Made by a program: the position numbers and the translations under genes
Part shown: one piece after another, positions 42,915 to 51,504 of the stretch
Layout: each line of letters starts with the position of its first letter
Numbering within the stretch: position 1 is the first letter of the stretch
The notes under the pieces: generated by a model
Databases searched by the model: none
Told to the model about the DNA's origin: nothing
The model's input: the letters and a program-made list of their open reading frames with translations, nothing else
DNA from: Sphaerimonospora sp050942215
Lineage (GTDB): Bacteria; Actinomycetota; Actinomycetes; Streptosporangiales; Streptosporangiaceae
Assembly (NCBI RefSeq): GCF_050942215.1
Contig: NZ_CP192056.1
Coordinates: forward strand, 3,782,001 to 3,846,000
Length of the DNA: 64,000 nt
Direction: 5' to 3'

Positions 42915-43580
42915 CTAACGGGTGGCCCACCAGACGATCAGGGCGCCCGCGATGACGACGACCGCCGCCGGCACGACCCTCTTGACCACGCTGCCGCGGG
43001 CCGCGCCGATCAGGTCGATCGCTTCGGCCTGCTTCGGGCCTCTGCCCGGTGCGGGCGTGGCGGTGCCGGACACCGCGTCCGGCGTGCTCGCCGAGTTCGC
43101 CTGCTCCGACCCGGCGGCCAGCGGCTGGAGTTCCGATTCGGCCAGGCTCGCGGCGAGATTGGTGGAGAACTGGCCAAGGATCTTGTTGCCGATCTCCAGC
43201 ATCATGCCGCGTCCGAACTGTGCCGGTCGCCCGGTGACGTTGAGATCCGTGACGAGGAAGCAGGTCGTGCTCGACGGGCCCGTGGCCTGCAACGTGGCGG
43301 TGACCTGGGCATTGGCGTTTCCGTTGCCCTTGGCGTCGGTCCCGCGCGCGGCGATGACCACGCGCCGGTTCGTGGCGTCCCGCTCCTCGAACCGGGCGAC
43401 TCCGTTGTAGGTCAGCAGCACCGGGCCGAGCTTCACCTTGACGGAGCCGGCCACGCTGTCGCCCTCGACGGACGTCAGCGAGGCGCCCGGGAAACACGGC
43501 GCGATTCGCTCCACGTCGAGCAACACCTCCCAGGCACGTTCCGCCTCGACCGGGATGGTGAACTCCTGTTCGAGCTTCAT
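42915..43580 (-). CDS. coxG: CoxG-type SRPBCC protein
   Basis: 221 aa. An SRPBCC/CoxG domain (MKLEQEFTIPVEAERAWEVLLDVERIAPCFPGA is the opening, with the typical CFPGA) is followed by a low-complexity linker and a C-terminal membrane helix (AAVVVIAGALIVWW). CoxG anchors or recruits molybdenum hydroxylases to the membrane and has been shown in mycobacterial CO dehydrogenase to deliver quinone. It is divergent from hyuA, sharing a 194-bp control region with two operator pairs. The ATG has AGGAGAG 5 bp upstream. Confidence 0.9.
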   Translation of the reverse strand: MKLEQEFTIPVEAERAWEVLLDVERIAPCFPGASLTSVEGDSVAGSVKVKLGPVLLTYNGVARFEERDATNRRVVIAARGTDAKGNGNANAQVTATLQATGPSSTTCFLVTDLNVTGRPAQFGRGMMLEIGNKILGQFSTNLAASLAESELQPLAAGSEQANSASTPDAVSGTATPAPGRGPKQAEAIDLIGAARGSVVKRVVPAAVVVIAGALIVWWATR

Positions 43581-43629
43581 GCTCACTCTCCTGTCACGGA
43601 CTCCACGGCGCTTGGTAGTCACCATAGTC

Positions 43630-43662
43630 GTTCAACGGATATCAAATCCTCTAGGCGAATAC
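43630..43662. promoter_or_regulatory. operator pair 1 (13-bp direct repeats, 20-bp period)
   Basis: GTTCAACGGATAT at 43630-43642 and TCTAGGCGAATAC at 43650-43662 fit the shared consensus KYTMRNCGRAYAY and are exactly 20 bp apart. The pair lies 50 bp upstream of coxG, in the divergent coxG/hyuA region. It is probably bound by the IclR-type regulator encoded at 47.8 kb. Confidence 0.65.
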
Positions 43663-43692
43663 AACGGGTCTCGCCTCCCGGCACCCCTGCTG

Positions 43693-43721
43693 TTGACATC
43701 GACTGATTCAGAAAGTTACCG
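43693..43721 (+). promoter_or_regulatory. candidate hyuA promoter
   Basis: TTGACA (43693-43698), a 17-bp gap, then TTACCG (43716-43721), 54 bp before the hyuA start. The -35 is perfect and the -10 is weak, so this is tentative. Operator pair 2 begins 3 bp past the -10, where a repressor would block initiation. Confidence 0.45.
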
Positions 43722-43724
43722 TCC

Positions 43725-43757
43725 TCTAAGCGGATATCATGTCCGCTCACCGGATAC
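43725..43757. promoter_or_regulatory. operator pair 2 (13-bp direct repeats, 20-bp period)
   Basis: TCTAAGCGGATAT at 43725-43737 and GCTCACCGGATAC at 43745-43757, same consensus and 20-bp spacing as pair 1. It lies between the candidate -10 box and the hyuA start codon, a repressor-like position. Confidence 0.65.
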
Positions 43758-43774
43758 TAGTCAATGGGAGAATC

Positions 43775-45835
43775 GTGGCCGGTACCTTGCGGGTCTCAGT
43801 GGACACCGGGGGCACATTCACCGACGTGATCGGCATCGACGAGACGACCGGAGCCATCCAGGTCGTCAAGACGCCGAGCGATCGAGAGGATCCGAGCCGG
43901 GCTCTGCTGACCGGCATCGAGAAGCTTCTCGCCCTGACAGAGGCCGACTTCGGCGACATCGAGATGGTCGTCCACGGCACCACGACGGCGACCAACGCCG
44001 TGCTCGAGCACGAGTTCGAGGGCATCGGGCTGCTCGTGACCCAGGGCTTCCGTCATGTGCTCGAGATCGCGCGCCAATCGGTTCCCGACGGCTATGGGAA
44101 CTCGTTCTTCTGGGTGAAACCACCCCGGATCGTGCCGCTGCATCTTGTACGGGAGGTGCCGGAGCGGCTCACCTTCGATGGTTCGGTTTACCGCGAGCTC
44201 GACGAGGCGGCAGTGCTCGCCGCCGCGCGGGAACTCGTAGACTCCGGAGTGTCCCGGCTCGGCGTTTGCCTGCTGCACTCCTACGCGAACCCCGCGCACG
44301 AACGGCGGATCGGCGAGCTTCTCGCCGAGGCGTTCCCCGATCTGTTCGTATCGTTGTCGAGCACCGTGCTGCCCGAGTACCGCGAGTACGAGCGGGCGAT
44401 GACCACGTTGATCGACGTCATGGTCAAGCCGTACTGTCGCACGTATCTCGACCGTGCCCACCGGGAACTGCGGAGGCGCTCCGGCGACCTGCCCTTCCTG
44501 ATCATGCAGTCCAACGGCGGCGTGGTCAGCGCCCGAGCCGCCGGGGAAAAGCCGGTAACGATGCTGCTGTCCGGACCGGCCGGCGGCGTCATCGGTGCGG
44601 TCGAGGCGGCGCGCAGCGCCGGCATCTCCGACATCATCACCCTGGACGTCGGGGGAACCTCGACCGACGTGGCCCTCATCGAGGACCTGACGATCCGGCT
44701 CACCAACGAGACGGTGATCGAGAACTACCCGGTCAAGGTTCCGATGATCGACATCGCCACGGTGGGCACCGGCGGCGGTTCGCTGGCCTGGGCCGGGCCG
44801 AACGGCGCGCTCAAGGTCGGGCCCAAGAGCGCGGGAGCCGTACCCGGACCGATCTGCTATCGCCAAGGCGGCGAGCGGCCGACCGTGACCGACGCGGCCG
44901 CGATCCTCGGCAGGTTCCCGGAGTCCCTCGTCGGCGGCGACCTGGTGCTCGACACGGCCTCCGCCCGCGCCGCCTTCCGCGAGTTCGGCGCGAACTGGGA
45001 CCTGACCGCCGAGGAGGCCGCCGCCGGAGTGCTGGAGGTCGCGGCCGCCGACCAGGTCGCCGGCATCCGCCGGGTGTCCACGCTCAAGGGACGCGACCCG
45101 AGCGCGTACACCCTGGTGGCCTTCGGTGGAGCGGGCCCGCTGCTCGCCGCGGAGGTCGCCGACTTCCTCGGCATGACCTCGGTGCTGGTGCCGCCGAACC
45201 CCGGCAATCTCTCGGCGTTCGGCCTTCAGGTGACCGACGTCAAGCGTGACTACGTCCGAACCTTCGTGCGGCAGGTGTCCGGCGAGGTGGCGGATGAGGT
45301 GACGTCGGTCTGGCAGGAACTGGAGCGACTCGGGCAGGACGAACTCGCGGAGGAGGGAGTCAACGCCGCGCGCGTCGAGCTGATCCGGGGCGCGGACCTG
45401 CGCTATGTGGGTGAGGGCTACGAGGTGACCGTCGTCGTCCCGGCCGGTACCCCGGACGAGGAGTCGCTCACCGCGGTGACCGCCGCGTTCCACGACGAAC
45501 ACGAACGGGTCTACGGGTTCTCCTACGCCGACAAGCAGGACGTCGAGATCGTCAACCTTCGGGTCCAGGCCATCGGGCGGCTGCACCGGCCCAAGCCCGC
45601 CGGGGTCCCACCTGCGACGGGCACGGCCGAGCCGGCCACACGTCGCCCTGTGTACTGGCGCAAGGCGGGATGGCAGGACTGCGCCATCTACCGCAGGTCC
45701 GGCCTCGGCTCGGGTGCCCGGATCTCCGGTCCATGCGTCGTCGAGGAGTACGGCGCCACGGTGGTCGTGCCCGAGGAGTGGGCTGCGTCCATCGATTCCT
45801 TCGGCAACCTGATCATGACGAGGCGGTCAGCATGA
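43775..45835 (+). CDS. hyuA: hydantoinase/oxoprolinase A subunit (HyuA)
   Basis: 686 aa. The hydantoinase A family opens with the actin-like phosphate loop LRVSVDTGGTFTDVIGI and has LLSGPAGGVIGA and TLDVGGTSTDVAL further on, as in the ASKHA fold. With HyuB it forms ATP-dependent enzymes that open hydantoins or 5-oxoproline, or carboxylate ketones (acetone or acetophenone carboxylase). The exact reaction cannot be told from motifs. The GTG start at 43775 has GGGAGA 4 bp upstream; an ATG 36 bp earlier lies inside an operator. The stop overlaps hyuB (ATGA). Confidence 0.9.
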   Translation: MAGTLRVSVDTGGTFTDVIGIDETTGAIQVVKTPSDREDPSRALLTGIEKLLALTEADFGDIEMVVHGTTTATNAVLEHEFEGIGLLVTQGFRHVLEIARQSVPDGYGNSFFWVKPPRIVPLHLVREVPERLTFDGSVYRELDEAAVLAAARELVDSGVSRLGVCLLHSYANPAHERRIGELLAEAFPDLFVSLSSTVLPEYREYERAMTTLIDVMVKPYCRTYLDRAHRELRRRSGDLPFLIMQSNGGVVSARAAGEKPVTMLLSGPAGGVIGAVEAARSAGISDIITLDVGGTSTDVALIEDLTIRLTNETVIENYPVKVPMIDIATVGTGGGSLAWAGPNGALKVGPKSAGAVPGPICYRQGGERPTVTDAAAILGRFPESLVGGDLVLDTASARAAFREFGANWDLTAEEAAAGVLEVAAADQVAGIRRVSTLKGRDPSAYTLVAFGGAGPLLAAEVADFLGMTSVLVPPNPGNLSAFGLQVTDVKRDYVRTFVRQVSGEVADEVTSVWQELERLGQDELAEEGVNAARVELIRGADLRYVGEGYEVTVVVPAGTPDEESLTAVTAAFHDEHERVYGFSYADKQDVEIVNLRVQAIGRLHRPKPAGVPPATGTAEPATRRPVYWRKAGWQDCAIYRRSGLGSGARISGPCVVEEYGATVVVPEEWAASIDSFGNLIMTRRSA

Positions 45836-47700
45836 CGAACACGCTCGGTCCCATCGAACTCGAAGTCATCACCGGCACGATCCGATCGGCGGAGGTCGAG
45901 ATCGAGGCCGCCGTCGAACGAGCGGCGCGGTCTCCGATGATCCGAGACCAGCATGACTATCGGGTGGGCCTCTACGACGCGAAGGGCCGCAAACTCACGG
46001 GACGTTCCTACGGCTCGCTCATCGAGCCCGTATTCGAGTTCTTCGGAGACGACATCAACCCCGGCGATGTCTTCTTCTGGAACGACCCCTACAACAGCGC
46101 CGGCTCGTGCGGTCACGTACCAGACCTGTGCACCACCGTGCCGATCTTCTACGGCGATCGCCTTCTCGGCTTCGCCCAGGTCTTCGGCCACCACGACGAC
46201 GTAGGCGGCTGCGTGCCCGGCAGCCTGCCGGTCCAGGTCCGCGACCAGTGGGGTGAGGGCCTGGTGGTGCCACCGGTCAAGCTCTACGACCGGGGCGTGC
46301 CCAACGACACCGCGTTCCGCATCCTGGAGCGCAACTCGCGGCTTCCCGAGCATCTGCGCGGCGACATCGATTCCGAGATCGGCGCGTGCCAGCTCGGCAC
46401 CCGCCGGCTTGTCGAACTCGCCGACCGATACGGTGTGGATGCTCTGGAGAGCGCATTCGACTCGATCATCGAGAACTGCGCGGCGACGATACGCGCCGAG
46501 CTGCTTCCCAAGATCGAGGACGGCGTCTACACCTTCGAAGACTACGTCGAGTCCGATGGTTTCACCCGCAAGCTCTACGCCATGCGTCTGACCATGACGA
46601 AGACGCCGGAAAAGATCACCCTCGACTTCACCGGCACCGACCCGGAGGCGGAAGGTCCGATCAACTGGGCGATCGACTACTGCGACGGCCGATTCGTACG
46701 AAAGTGGATGGGGCCGGTGTTGCGCTGCCTCGCCGACTCACCGGAGCGTGCCGCCGAGATCGACATCAACGAGGGCGTCCTGGACGTCATCGATGTGGTG
46801 TTCCCGGAGAAGGGGACCCTGGTGACACCGCACTATGGGCGCCCTACCGGTCTTCGGTTCTTCATCCTGATCCGTTCTCTGGGAATCTTCGCCGGTGCGC
46901 TGGCGAAGGCCACCGGAGGGCGCATGCCGGCCGACCACGAGACGATCCGGATCTGGGGCCTGCACAGCCGGGAGAGGGACGGCAAGCTGAGCCTCTTCCG
47001 CGAGGTGCTCGGCGGCGGCGGTCCAGGCCGCCCATGGGCGGACGGCAGCGACGTGGTGCACATCGTGCCCAACTCACGCAACCTGCCGGCGGAGTTCTCC
47101 GAGCAGCGCTATCCGGTGCTGGTCGAGAACCTCGCCCTGCGTACCGACTCCGCCGGGGCCGGCAAGCGACGTGGCGGATTCGGATACGACAAGCGCGTGC
47201 GTGCGCTGCGCGACTGCCTTCTGCTCTCCAACGCCGACCGGTCGGAGCTCGCTCCGTATGGCGTGAACGGCGGAATGGCCGGCCAGCCGTACGGCGTCTC
47301 GATCGAGGCGGACGATGGCAGTCTCCGATCGCTTCCCGGCATGATCGACGATGTGCCGGTGCGTGCCGGAGAACTGGTGCGGTTGTGGACCTCCGGAGGC
47401 GGTGGCTGGGGCGACCCGCTTGATCGGGAGGTCGAGTTGGTCCGCTACGACGTACTGTGCGGCCTGGTCACCCGTGCGGCTGCCATGTCGGAATACGGGG
47501 TGATCCTGAGCGGAGAGAACGACAATCTGACGGTGGACGAGGAAGCCACGGCACGCCTACGCGCCGACCGTCGCGCCGCTCGTGAGCACCTCGGCATGTT
47601 CGACCGTGGTGAGCACTTCAGGAAGGTGCAGGCCGCTGGTGGCCTGGTCTGGCCGGAGGGCTGGGCCGATCCGGACGCCTGGCCCACGGTGGCGGGGTGA
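45832..47700 (+). CDS. hyuB: hydantoinase/oxoprolinase B subunit (HyuB)
   Basis: 622 aa, full length for the family. The metal-site region FWNDPYNSAGSCGHVPDLCTT is span-conserved, followed by FGHHDDVGG and the C-terminal hallmark SGGGGWGDPLDRE. HyuB pairs with HyuA and holds the active site for ring opening or carboxylation. Start and stop of the two genes overlap by 4 bp, so equal amounts are made. A hairpin follows the stop, before the regulator gene. Confidence 0.92.
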   Translation: MTNTLGPIELEVITGTIRSAEVEIEAAVERAARSPMIRDQHDYRVGLYDAKGRKLTGRSYGSLIEPVFEFFGDDINPGDVFFWNDPYNSAGSCGHVPDLCTTVPIFYGDRLLGFAQVFGHHDDVGGCVPGSLPVQVRDQWGEGLVVPPVKLYDRGVPNDTAFRILERNSRLPEHLRGDIDSEIGACQLGTRRLVELADRYGVDALESAFDSIIENCAATIRAELLPKIEDGVYTFEDYVESDGFTRKLYAMRLTMTKTPEKITLDFTGTDPEAEGPINWAIDYCDGRFVRKWMGPVLRCLADSPERAAEIDINEGVLDVIDVVFPEKGTLVTPHYGRPTGLRFFILIRSLGIFAGALAKATGGRMPADHETIRIWGLHSRERDGKLSLFREVLGGGGPGRPWADGSDVVHIVPNSRNLPAEFSEQRYPVLVENLALRTDSAGAGKRRGGFGYDKRVRALRDCLLLSNADRSELAPYGVNGGMAGQPYGVSIEADDGSLRSLPGMIDDVPVRAGELVRLWTSGGGGWGDPLDREVELVRYDVLCGLVTRAAAMSEYGVILSGENDNLTVDEEATARLRADRRAAREHLGMFDRGEHFRKVQAAGGLVWPEGWADPDAWPTVAG

Positions 47701-47705
47701 CCCTG

Positions 47706-47742
47706 GGCGGGGAGAGAGGTCGTGAGCGACCCTTCTCCGCCC
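47706..47742 (+). terminator. imperfect hairpin after hyuB
   Basis: Arms of about 17 nt around a TGAG loop (inner stem GGTCG/CGACC, outer GAGAG-type pairs), with a few mismatches. It begins 5 bp past the hyuB stop and probably separates hyuAB from the regulator gene. Confidence 0.5.
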
Positions 47743-47836
47743 CGGTCAGTCCCCTCGGTGCGTATACAATCACAGTCGTTCCCGAACCACGGCAACCTGC
47801 GTGTCGGACTTGGGATCGTCGGGAAGTGGGTGGGAA

Positions 47837-48673
47837 GTGACGCGACGCACGGTGAATGCGACGGAGCAGGCGGGCGTCTCTCCAGATCATCCGAAGCCGA
47901 AGCTCCAGGGCGTTTCCCGCGCGCTTCGCGTGCTGGAGCTCCTCGCCCAGCAGCCGATGCGCGCATCGGAGGCGGCCGAGGCCCTGGGAATGTCCTGGGC
48001 GACGCTGCACCGGACCCTGTCGCAGCTGGAAGAGGACCAGTTCCTCGAGCGAGACAGCTCCGGCGTCTTCCGGATCGGCCGGCGCACCTGGCTGCTCGGC
48101 TCCACCTACCTGGTCGGGCACCGGCTGCTCGACCTCGCCATCCCATTGATGACCAGGGCGTCGCAGGACACCCCCTTCGCGGTCTTCCAGCTGGTCGAAC
48201 GCAGCGAGGGCACGGCGGTCGTGCTCTACTCGCACGAGGCGCTGTCCGGCGAGATCATCACCAGGACGACCTACGGTCATCACTTCCCGCTGCACACGGG
48301 GTCCAAGGGACACGTGCTGCTGGCGTACGCATCCGAGGACTTCATCGCCCGCTACCTGAACGGCGAACTCGCCAGCCTCACCCCCGGCACGATCACCGAC
48401 CCCGACAAGCTACGGGAAGTGATCGCAACCGTCCGTAGCCAGGGCTACGCGCGCACCATCGGCGACGTGCAAACCTTCACCGGTTCGGTGTCCGCGCCGG
48501 TCTTCGACAGCGAGGGCAACGTCGTCGCCGCTGTGTGCGCGGTGGTTTCACGAGCCCACCTCGACGGCGGCCAGCAGGAGTCGACTGTGATCGACGCCGT
48601 CCAACGGCTCGGCCAGGCGCTGTCGCTGGGCATCGGCTGGCAGCCGATGCGTAATCTCCGCCATCAGGGTTAG
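47837..48673 (+). CDS. IclR-family transcriptional regulator
   Basis: About 278 aa. The N-terminal winged helix-turn-helix (VSRALRVLELLAQQPMRASEAAEALGMSWATLHRTLSQLEE is the span) is followed by the IclR effector domain (GSKGHVLLAYA; IGDVQTFTGSVSAPVFD; VVAAVCAVVS). IclR proteins usually control nearby catabolic genes and bind an aromatic or small acid effector. The gene sits between hyuAB and the importer, and three repeat pairs flank those units. The start is uncertain: the GTG at 47837 follows purine-rich GGTGGGAA; a GTG at 47801 is the other option. Confidence 0.88.
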   Translation: MTRRTVNATEQAGVSPDHPKPKLQGVSRALRVLELLAQQPMRASEAAEALGMSWATLHRTLSQLEEDQFLERDSSGVFRIGRRTWLLGSTYLVGHRLLDLAIPLMTRASQDTPFAVFQLVERSEGTAVVLYSHEALSGEIITRTTYGHHFPLHTGSKGHVLLAYASEDFIARYLNGELASLTPGTITDPDKLREVIATVRSQGYARTIGDVQTFTGSVSAPVFDSEGNVVAAVCAVVSRAHLDGGQQESTVIDAVQRLGQALSLGIGWQPMRNLRHQG

Positions 48674-48885
48674 GCCCCCGACCCCACACCCGATCCACCG
48701 GCCGATGCCTTGTGGTCTGCCTTGCGTCCGTCAGGCGATGTCCGGCTGGCGGATGTGAACTCCGATGAACGGTATGAGGCGCTCTAACGCCTCGGCGCTG
48801 CCTCGTTCGCCGACTCGGCGCCGAGTGCGAGGTCACAAGTTGACCCTTGACACAAATAGCTTTCGGCCTGAGACTTCACATCACC
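48674..48885 (+). promoter_or_regulatory. promoter region of the importer/hydroxylase operon
   Basis: About 210 bp between the regulator and the ABC ATPase. A TTGACA box at 48847-48852 with a possible AGACTT box at 48871-48876 (18-bp gap) precedes operator pair 3. Nothing else recognisable. Confidence 0.45.
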
Positions 48886-48918
48886 GTTAGGCGAACACTG
48901 TATCCGCTAGGCGAACAC
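48886..48918. promoter_or_regulatory. operator pair 3 (13-bp direct repeats, 20-bp period)
   Basis: GTTAGGCGAACAC at 48886-48898 and GCTAGGCGAACAC at 48906-48918, the two most alike copies, 20 bp apart and ending 9 bp before the ABC ATPase start. Same consensus as the coxG/hyuA pairs, so the transporter-hydroxylase operon should share their regulator. Confidence 0.7.
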
Positions 48919-48927
48919 AGAGGGATC

Positions 48928-50409
48928 ATGCACGCCACACTGGAATTGCGCAATGTCGAGAAGTCGTTCCCCAGTGCGCGCGCCCTCAAGGACGTGTCGC
49001 TCGCCGCGTACCCCGGCCGTGTGCACGCGCTGCTCGGCGAGAACGGCGCCGGCAAGTCCACCCTTATCAAGATCGCCTCTGGTGCCCTGCAGCCCGACGC
49101 CGGGCAGATTCTGCTGGACGGTGAGCCGGTCCGGTTCACCCCGCGCTCGGCCAAGGCCGCCGGCATCAGGGTTCTCCACCAGGAGCGCCAGATAGCGCTG
49201 ACCCGGAGCGTGGCCGACAACGTGCTGCTCGACCGGCCGGCCCGGGGCCGGTTCGGGCTTGTCACCGCACGAAGCCTCGCTCGTGAGGCGGGCGAGAGGC
49301 TCGCCCGCGTCGGCACCGATCTGGATCCGTACGCTCCGGCCTGGACGCTCACCGTCGCGCAGATGCAGCTGCTCGAACTGGCCCGCGCCGTCTGCGCGGA
49401 CGCCAGGTGCATCATCATGGATGAGCCCACGGCGACCCTGCACCGCGCCGAGATCGAACAGCTCTTCTCGGTCGTGCGGCAGGTCAGGGACAGCGGAATC
49501 GCGGTCGTCTACATCAGCCATCACCTGGACGAGGTGATGGAGCTCGCCGACGACTACACGGTCCTTCGCGACGGGTCGAAGGTGGCGAGCGGCCCGGTGG
49601 CGGGTGTGAGGATGCCGGAACTCGTCAGCCACATGTTCGGCGACGAGGTGTCGCTGCGCCGCGAAGACGTACACGAGGGCGACACGACGCCCGGCGATGT
49701 GGTGATCGAACTCGACCAGGCGAGTTTCGGCGGCGCCGTGCGATCGGTGGACCTGAAAGCGCGCCGTGGTGAGGTCCTCGTGGTCACCGGAGCTGTCGGC
49801 TGCGGCAGCCGGGAACTCGCCCAGCTCATGGCCGGGGCGATCAGACCGACATCCGGGACTGTCCGAATCCTCGGCGAGAGCCGGACCAGCCGCCGTGTCG
49901 CGGCCCGTGCGGGGGTGGGCTTCCTACCCGCCGATCGCAAGCGGGAGGGGCTGATGCTGGATCGTTCGATCGTCGACAACGCCCTGCTCGCCGAGAATGG
50001 TGCCGACCGCGCTCCGCTGTTCAACCCCGTGTCCGCCGCGCACCGAGCGGACGATGTCTGCCGGCGGCTGTCGGTCAAGCTCTCCGATGTTCGCGCTCCG
50101 ATCCGGGGGCTGAGCGGAGGCAACCAGCAGAAGGTGATCCTCGCTCGATGGCTGCGGGTCGGCAGCGAGGTGCTGATCCTCGACGAGCCGACGGTGGGCG
50201 TCGACATCCCGTCGAAGTTCGAGATCTACCGGCTGCTGCGCGAACGGGCGGCGGCGGGTTGTGCGGTGGTGCTGTTCTCGACCGAATACCAGGAGATCAG
50301 GTGCGTGGCCGACCGCGTCGTCGTCATGCGGGACGGGCGCATCGCGGGTGAGGTCGCCGGTGAGGACGCCACCGAGCATCGAATCTTCGAGATGGAACTG
50401 GGAAGCTGA
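48928..50409 (+). CDS. CUT2-type (RbsA-like) ABC transporter ATPase
   Basis: 493 aa with two fused nucleotide-binding domains. The first has Walker A GENGAGKST and Walker B CIIMDEPTA. The second has a weak Walker A (GAVGCGSRE, as usual in RbsA) with signature LSGGNQQK and Walker B LILDEPTVG. It drives uptake with the permease and binding protein encoded next. The CUT2 family mostly imports sugars, but also autoinducers and nucleosides. In this operon a nucleoside-like or heterocyclic solute is possible. The ATG has GAGGGA close upstream and lies just after operator pair 3. Confidence 0.93.
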   Translation: MHATLELRNVEKSFPSARALKDVSLAAYPGRVHALLGENGAGKSTLIKIASGALQPDAGQILLDGEPVRFTPRSAKAAGIRVLHQERQIALTRSVADNVLLDRPARGRFGLVTARSLAREAGERLARVGTDLDPYAPAWTLTVAQMQLLELARAVCADARCIIMDEPTATLHRAEIEQLFSVVRQVRDSGIAVVYISHHLDEVMELADDYTVLRDGSKVASGPVAGVRMPELVSHMFGDEVSLRREDVHEGDTTPGDVVIELDQASFGGAVRSVDLKARRGEVLVVTGAVGCGSRELAQLMAGAIRPTSGTVRILGESRTSRRVAARAGVGFLPADRKREGLMLDRSIVDNALLAENGADRAPLFNPVSAAHRADDVCRRLSVKLSDVRAPIRGLSGGNQQKVILARWLRVGSEVLILDEPTVGVDIPSKFEIYRLLRERAAAGCAVVLFSTEYQEIRCVADRVVVMRDGRIAGEVAGEDATEHRIFEMELGS

Positions 50410-50410
50410 C

Positions 50411-51433
50411 ATGCAGACAACCGAGATCGAGATGACGCGCCGGCCTCGCCCTTCGACCCCGCGCCCGCGGCTCACACCGGCGACCCGCGAGTACCTCCAT
50501 GTCTATCTGCCGTTGCTGGCCATCATCGTCGCACTGTCGGCCATCGCCTATGCGAACAACAGCGCGTTCCTCACGAGTACGAACATCGAGCGAATGCTGA
50601 CCGCCAGCGCGGCGCTGGGCATCCTCGCGATCGGTCAGACCCTGCTGCTGGTCGGCGGGCAGCTCGACCTCTCCGTGGGAAGCCTCGTCTCACTCGGTAG
50701 CGTGATCACCGCCACCCTGGTCGCCGCGCACCTCCCCGGCGCCGTCGTGGTGCTCACCGTGGTCGTCGTCGGGGCCGCCAGCGGGGTCCTGTGGGGCCTG
50801 CTCGTCTCATTGCTGCGGGTTCCTCCGTTCATCCTGACGCTCGGCGGCCTGGCGGTCTTCGCCTCCGTCGCGCTGACACTGGCCAACAGCACTCCCATCG
50901 CGCTGCCGACCGGGTTGGAGTGGCTGCAGAGCGGCAGTTACCTCGGCATGCGGGCACCGATCCTGATCTGGCTGCTGTGCCTGATCTTCGGCGGCGTGCT
51001 ACTGCACTTCACGCGATTCGGCCGCAACGTCTACGCCCTCGGAGCCAACGAGGAGGCCGCGTTTCTCGCCGGCGTCGCGACGGTCCGCACGAAGATCATG
51101 ATCTATGTCCTCAACGGCGGTCTGGCCGGAATCGCGTCCGTGGTCATCACCGGGCGAGTCGGCGCCGGCGACCCGAGAGGCGGCGTCGGCCTCGAACTGA
51201 TGGTGATCGCGGCGATCGTGCTCGGGGGTTCCTCCTTGGCCGGAGGTCGCGGCTCGATGCTCGGCAGCATGCTCGGGGTGATCGTCCTCGGCGTGGTCAC
51301 CAGCGCTTTGACCTTCCTGAACGTTCCGGATTCATATGACCAGCTCGTCTTCGGCGGCATTCTGATCGTCGCCGTATCGGTGACGGCGGTGGCAGAGCTC
51401 CGCAGGCACCGCAAGGTCCGGCTACGGGCCTGA
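50411..51433 (+). CDS. CUT2-type (RbsC-like) ABC transporter permease
   Basis: 340 aa with eight to ten hydrophobic helices and the RbsC-family motifs GQTLLLVGGQLDLSVGS and LGGSSLAGGRGS. It starts one base after the ATPase stop. It forms the membrane channel of the importer. Only one permease gene is present, so a homodimer is expected. Confidence 0.93.
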   Translation: MQTTEIEMTRRPRPSTPRPRLTPATREYLHVYLPLLAIIVALSAIAYANNSAFLTSTNIERMLTASAALGILAIGQTLLLVGGQLDLSVGSLVSLGSVITATLVAAHLPGAVVVLTVVVVGAASGVLWGLLVSLLRVPPFILTLGGLAVFASVALTLANSTPIALPTGLEWLQSGSYLGMRAPILIWLLCLIFGGVLLHFTRFGRNVYALGANEEAAFLAGVATVRTKIMIYVLNGGLAGIASVVITGRVGAGDPRGGVGLELMVIAAIVLGGSSLAGGRGSMLGSMLGVIVLGVVTSALTFLNVPDSYDQLVFGGILIVAVSVTAVAELRRHRKVRLRA

Positions 51434-51504
51434 CCCCCATACCTCCGACTTCCATCGACACTGCCCCCACCAACGCCGTTCCCTGGCAATCGGACGGAGA
51501 AATC

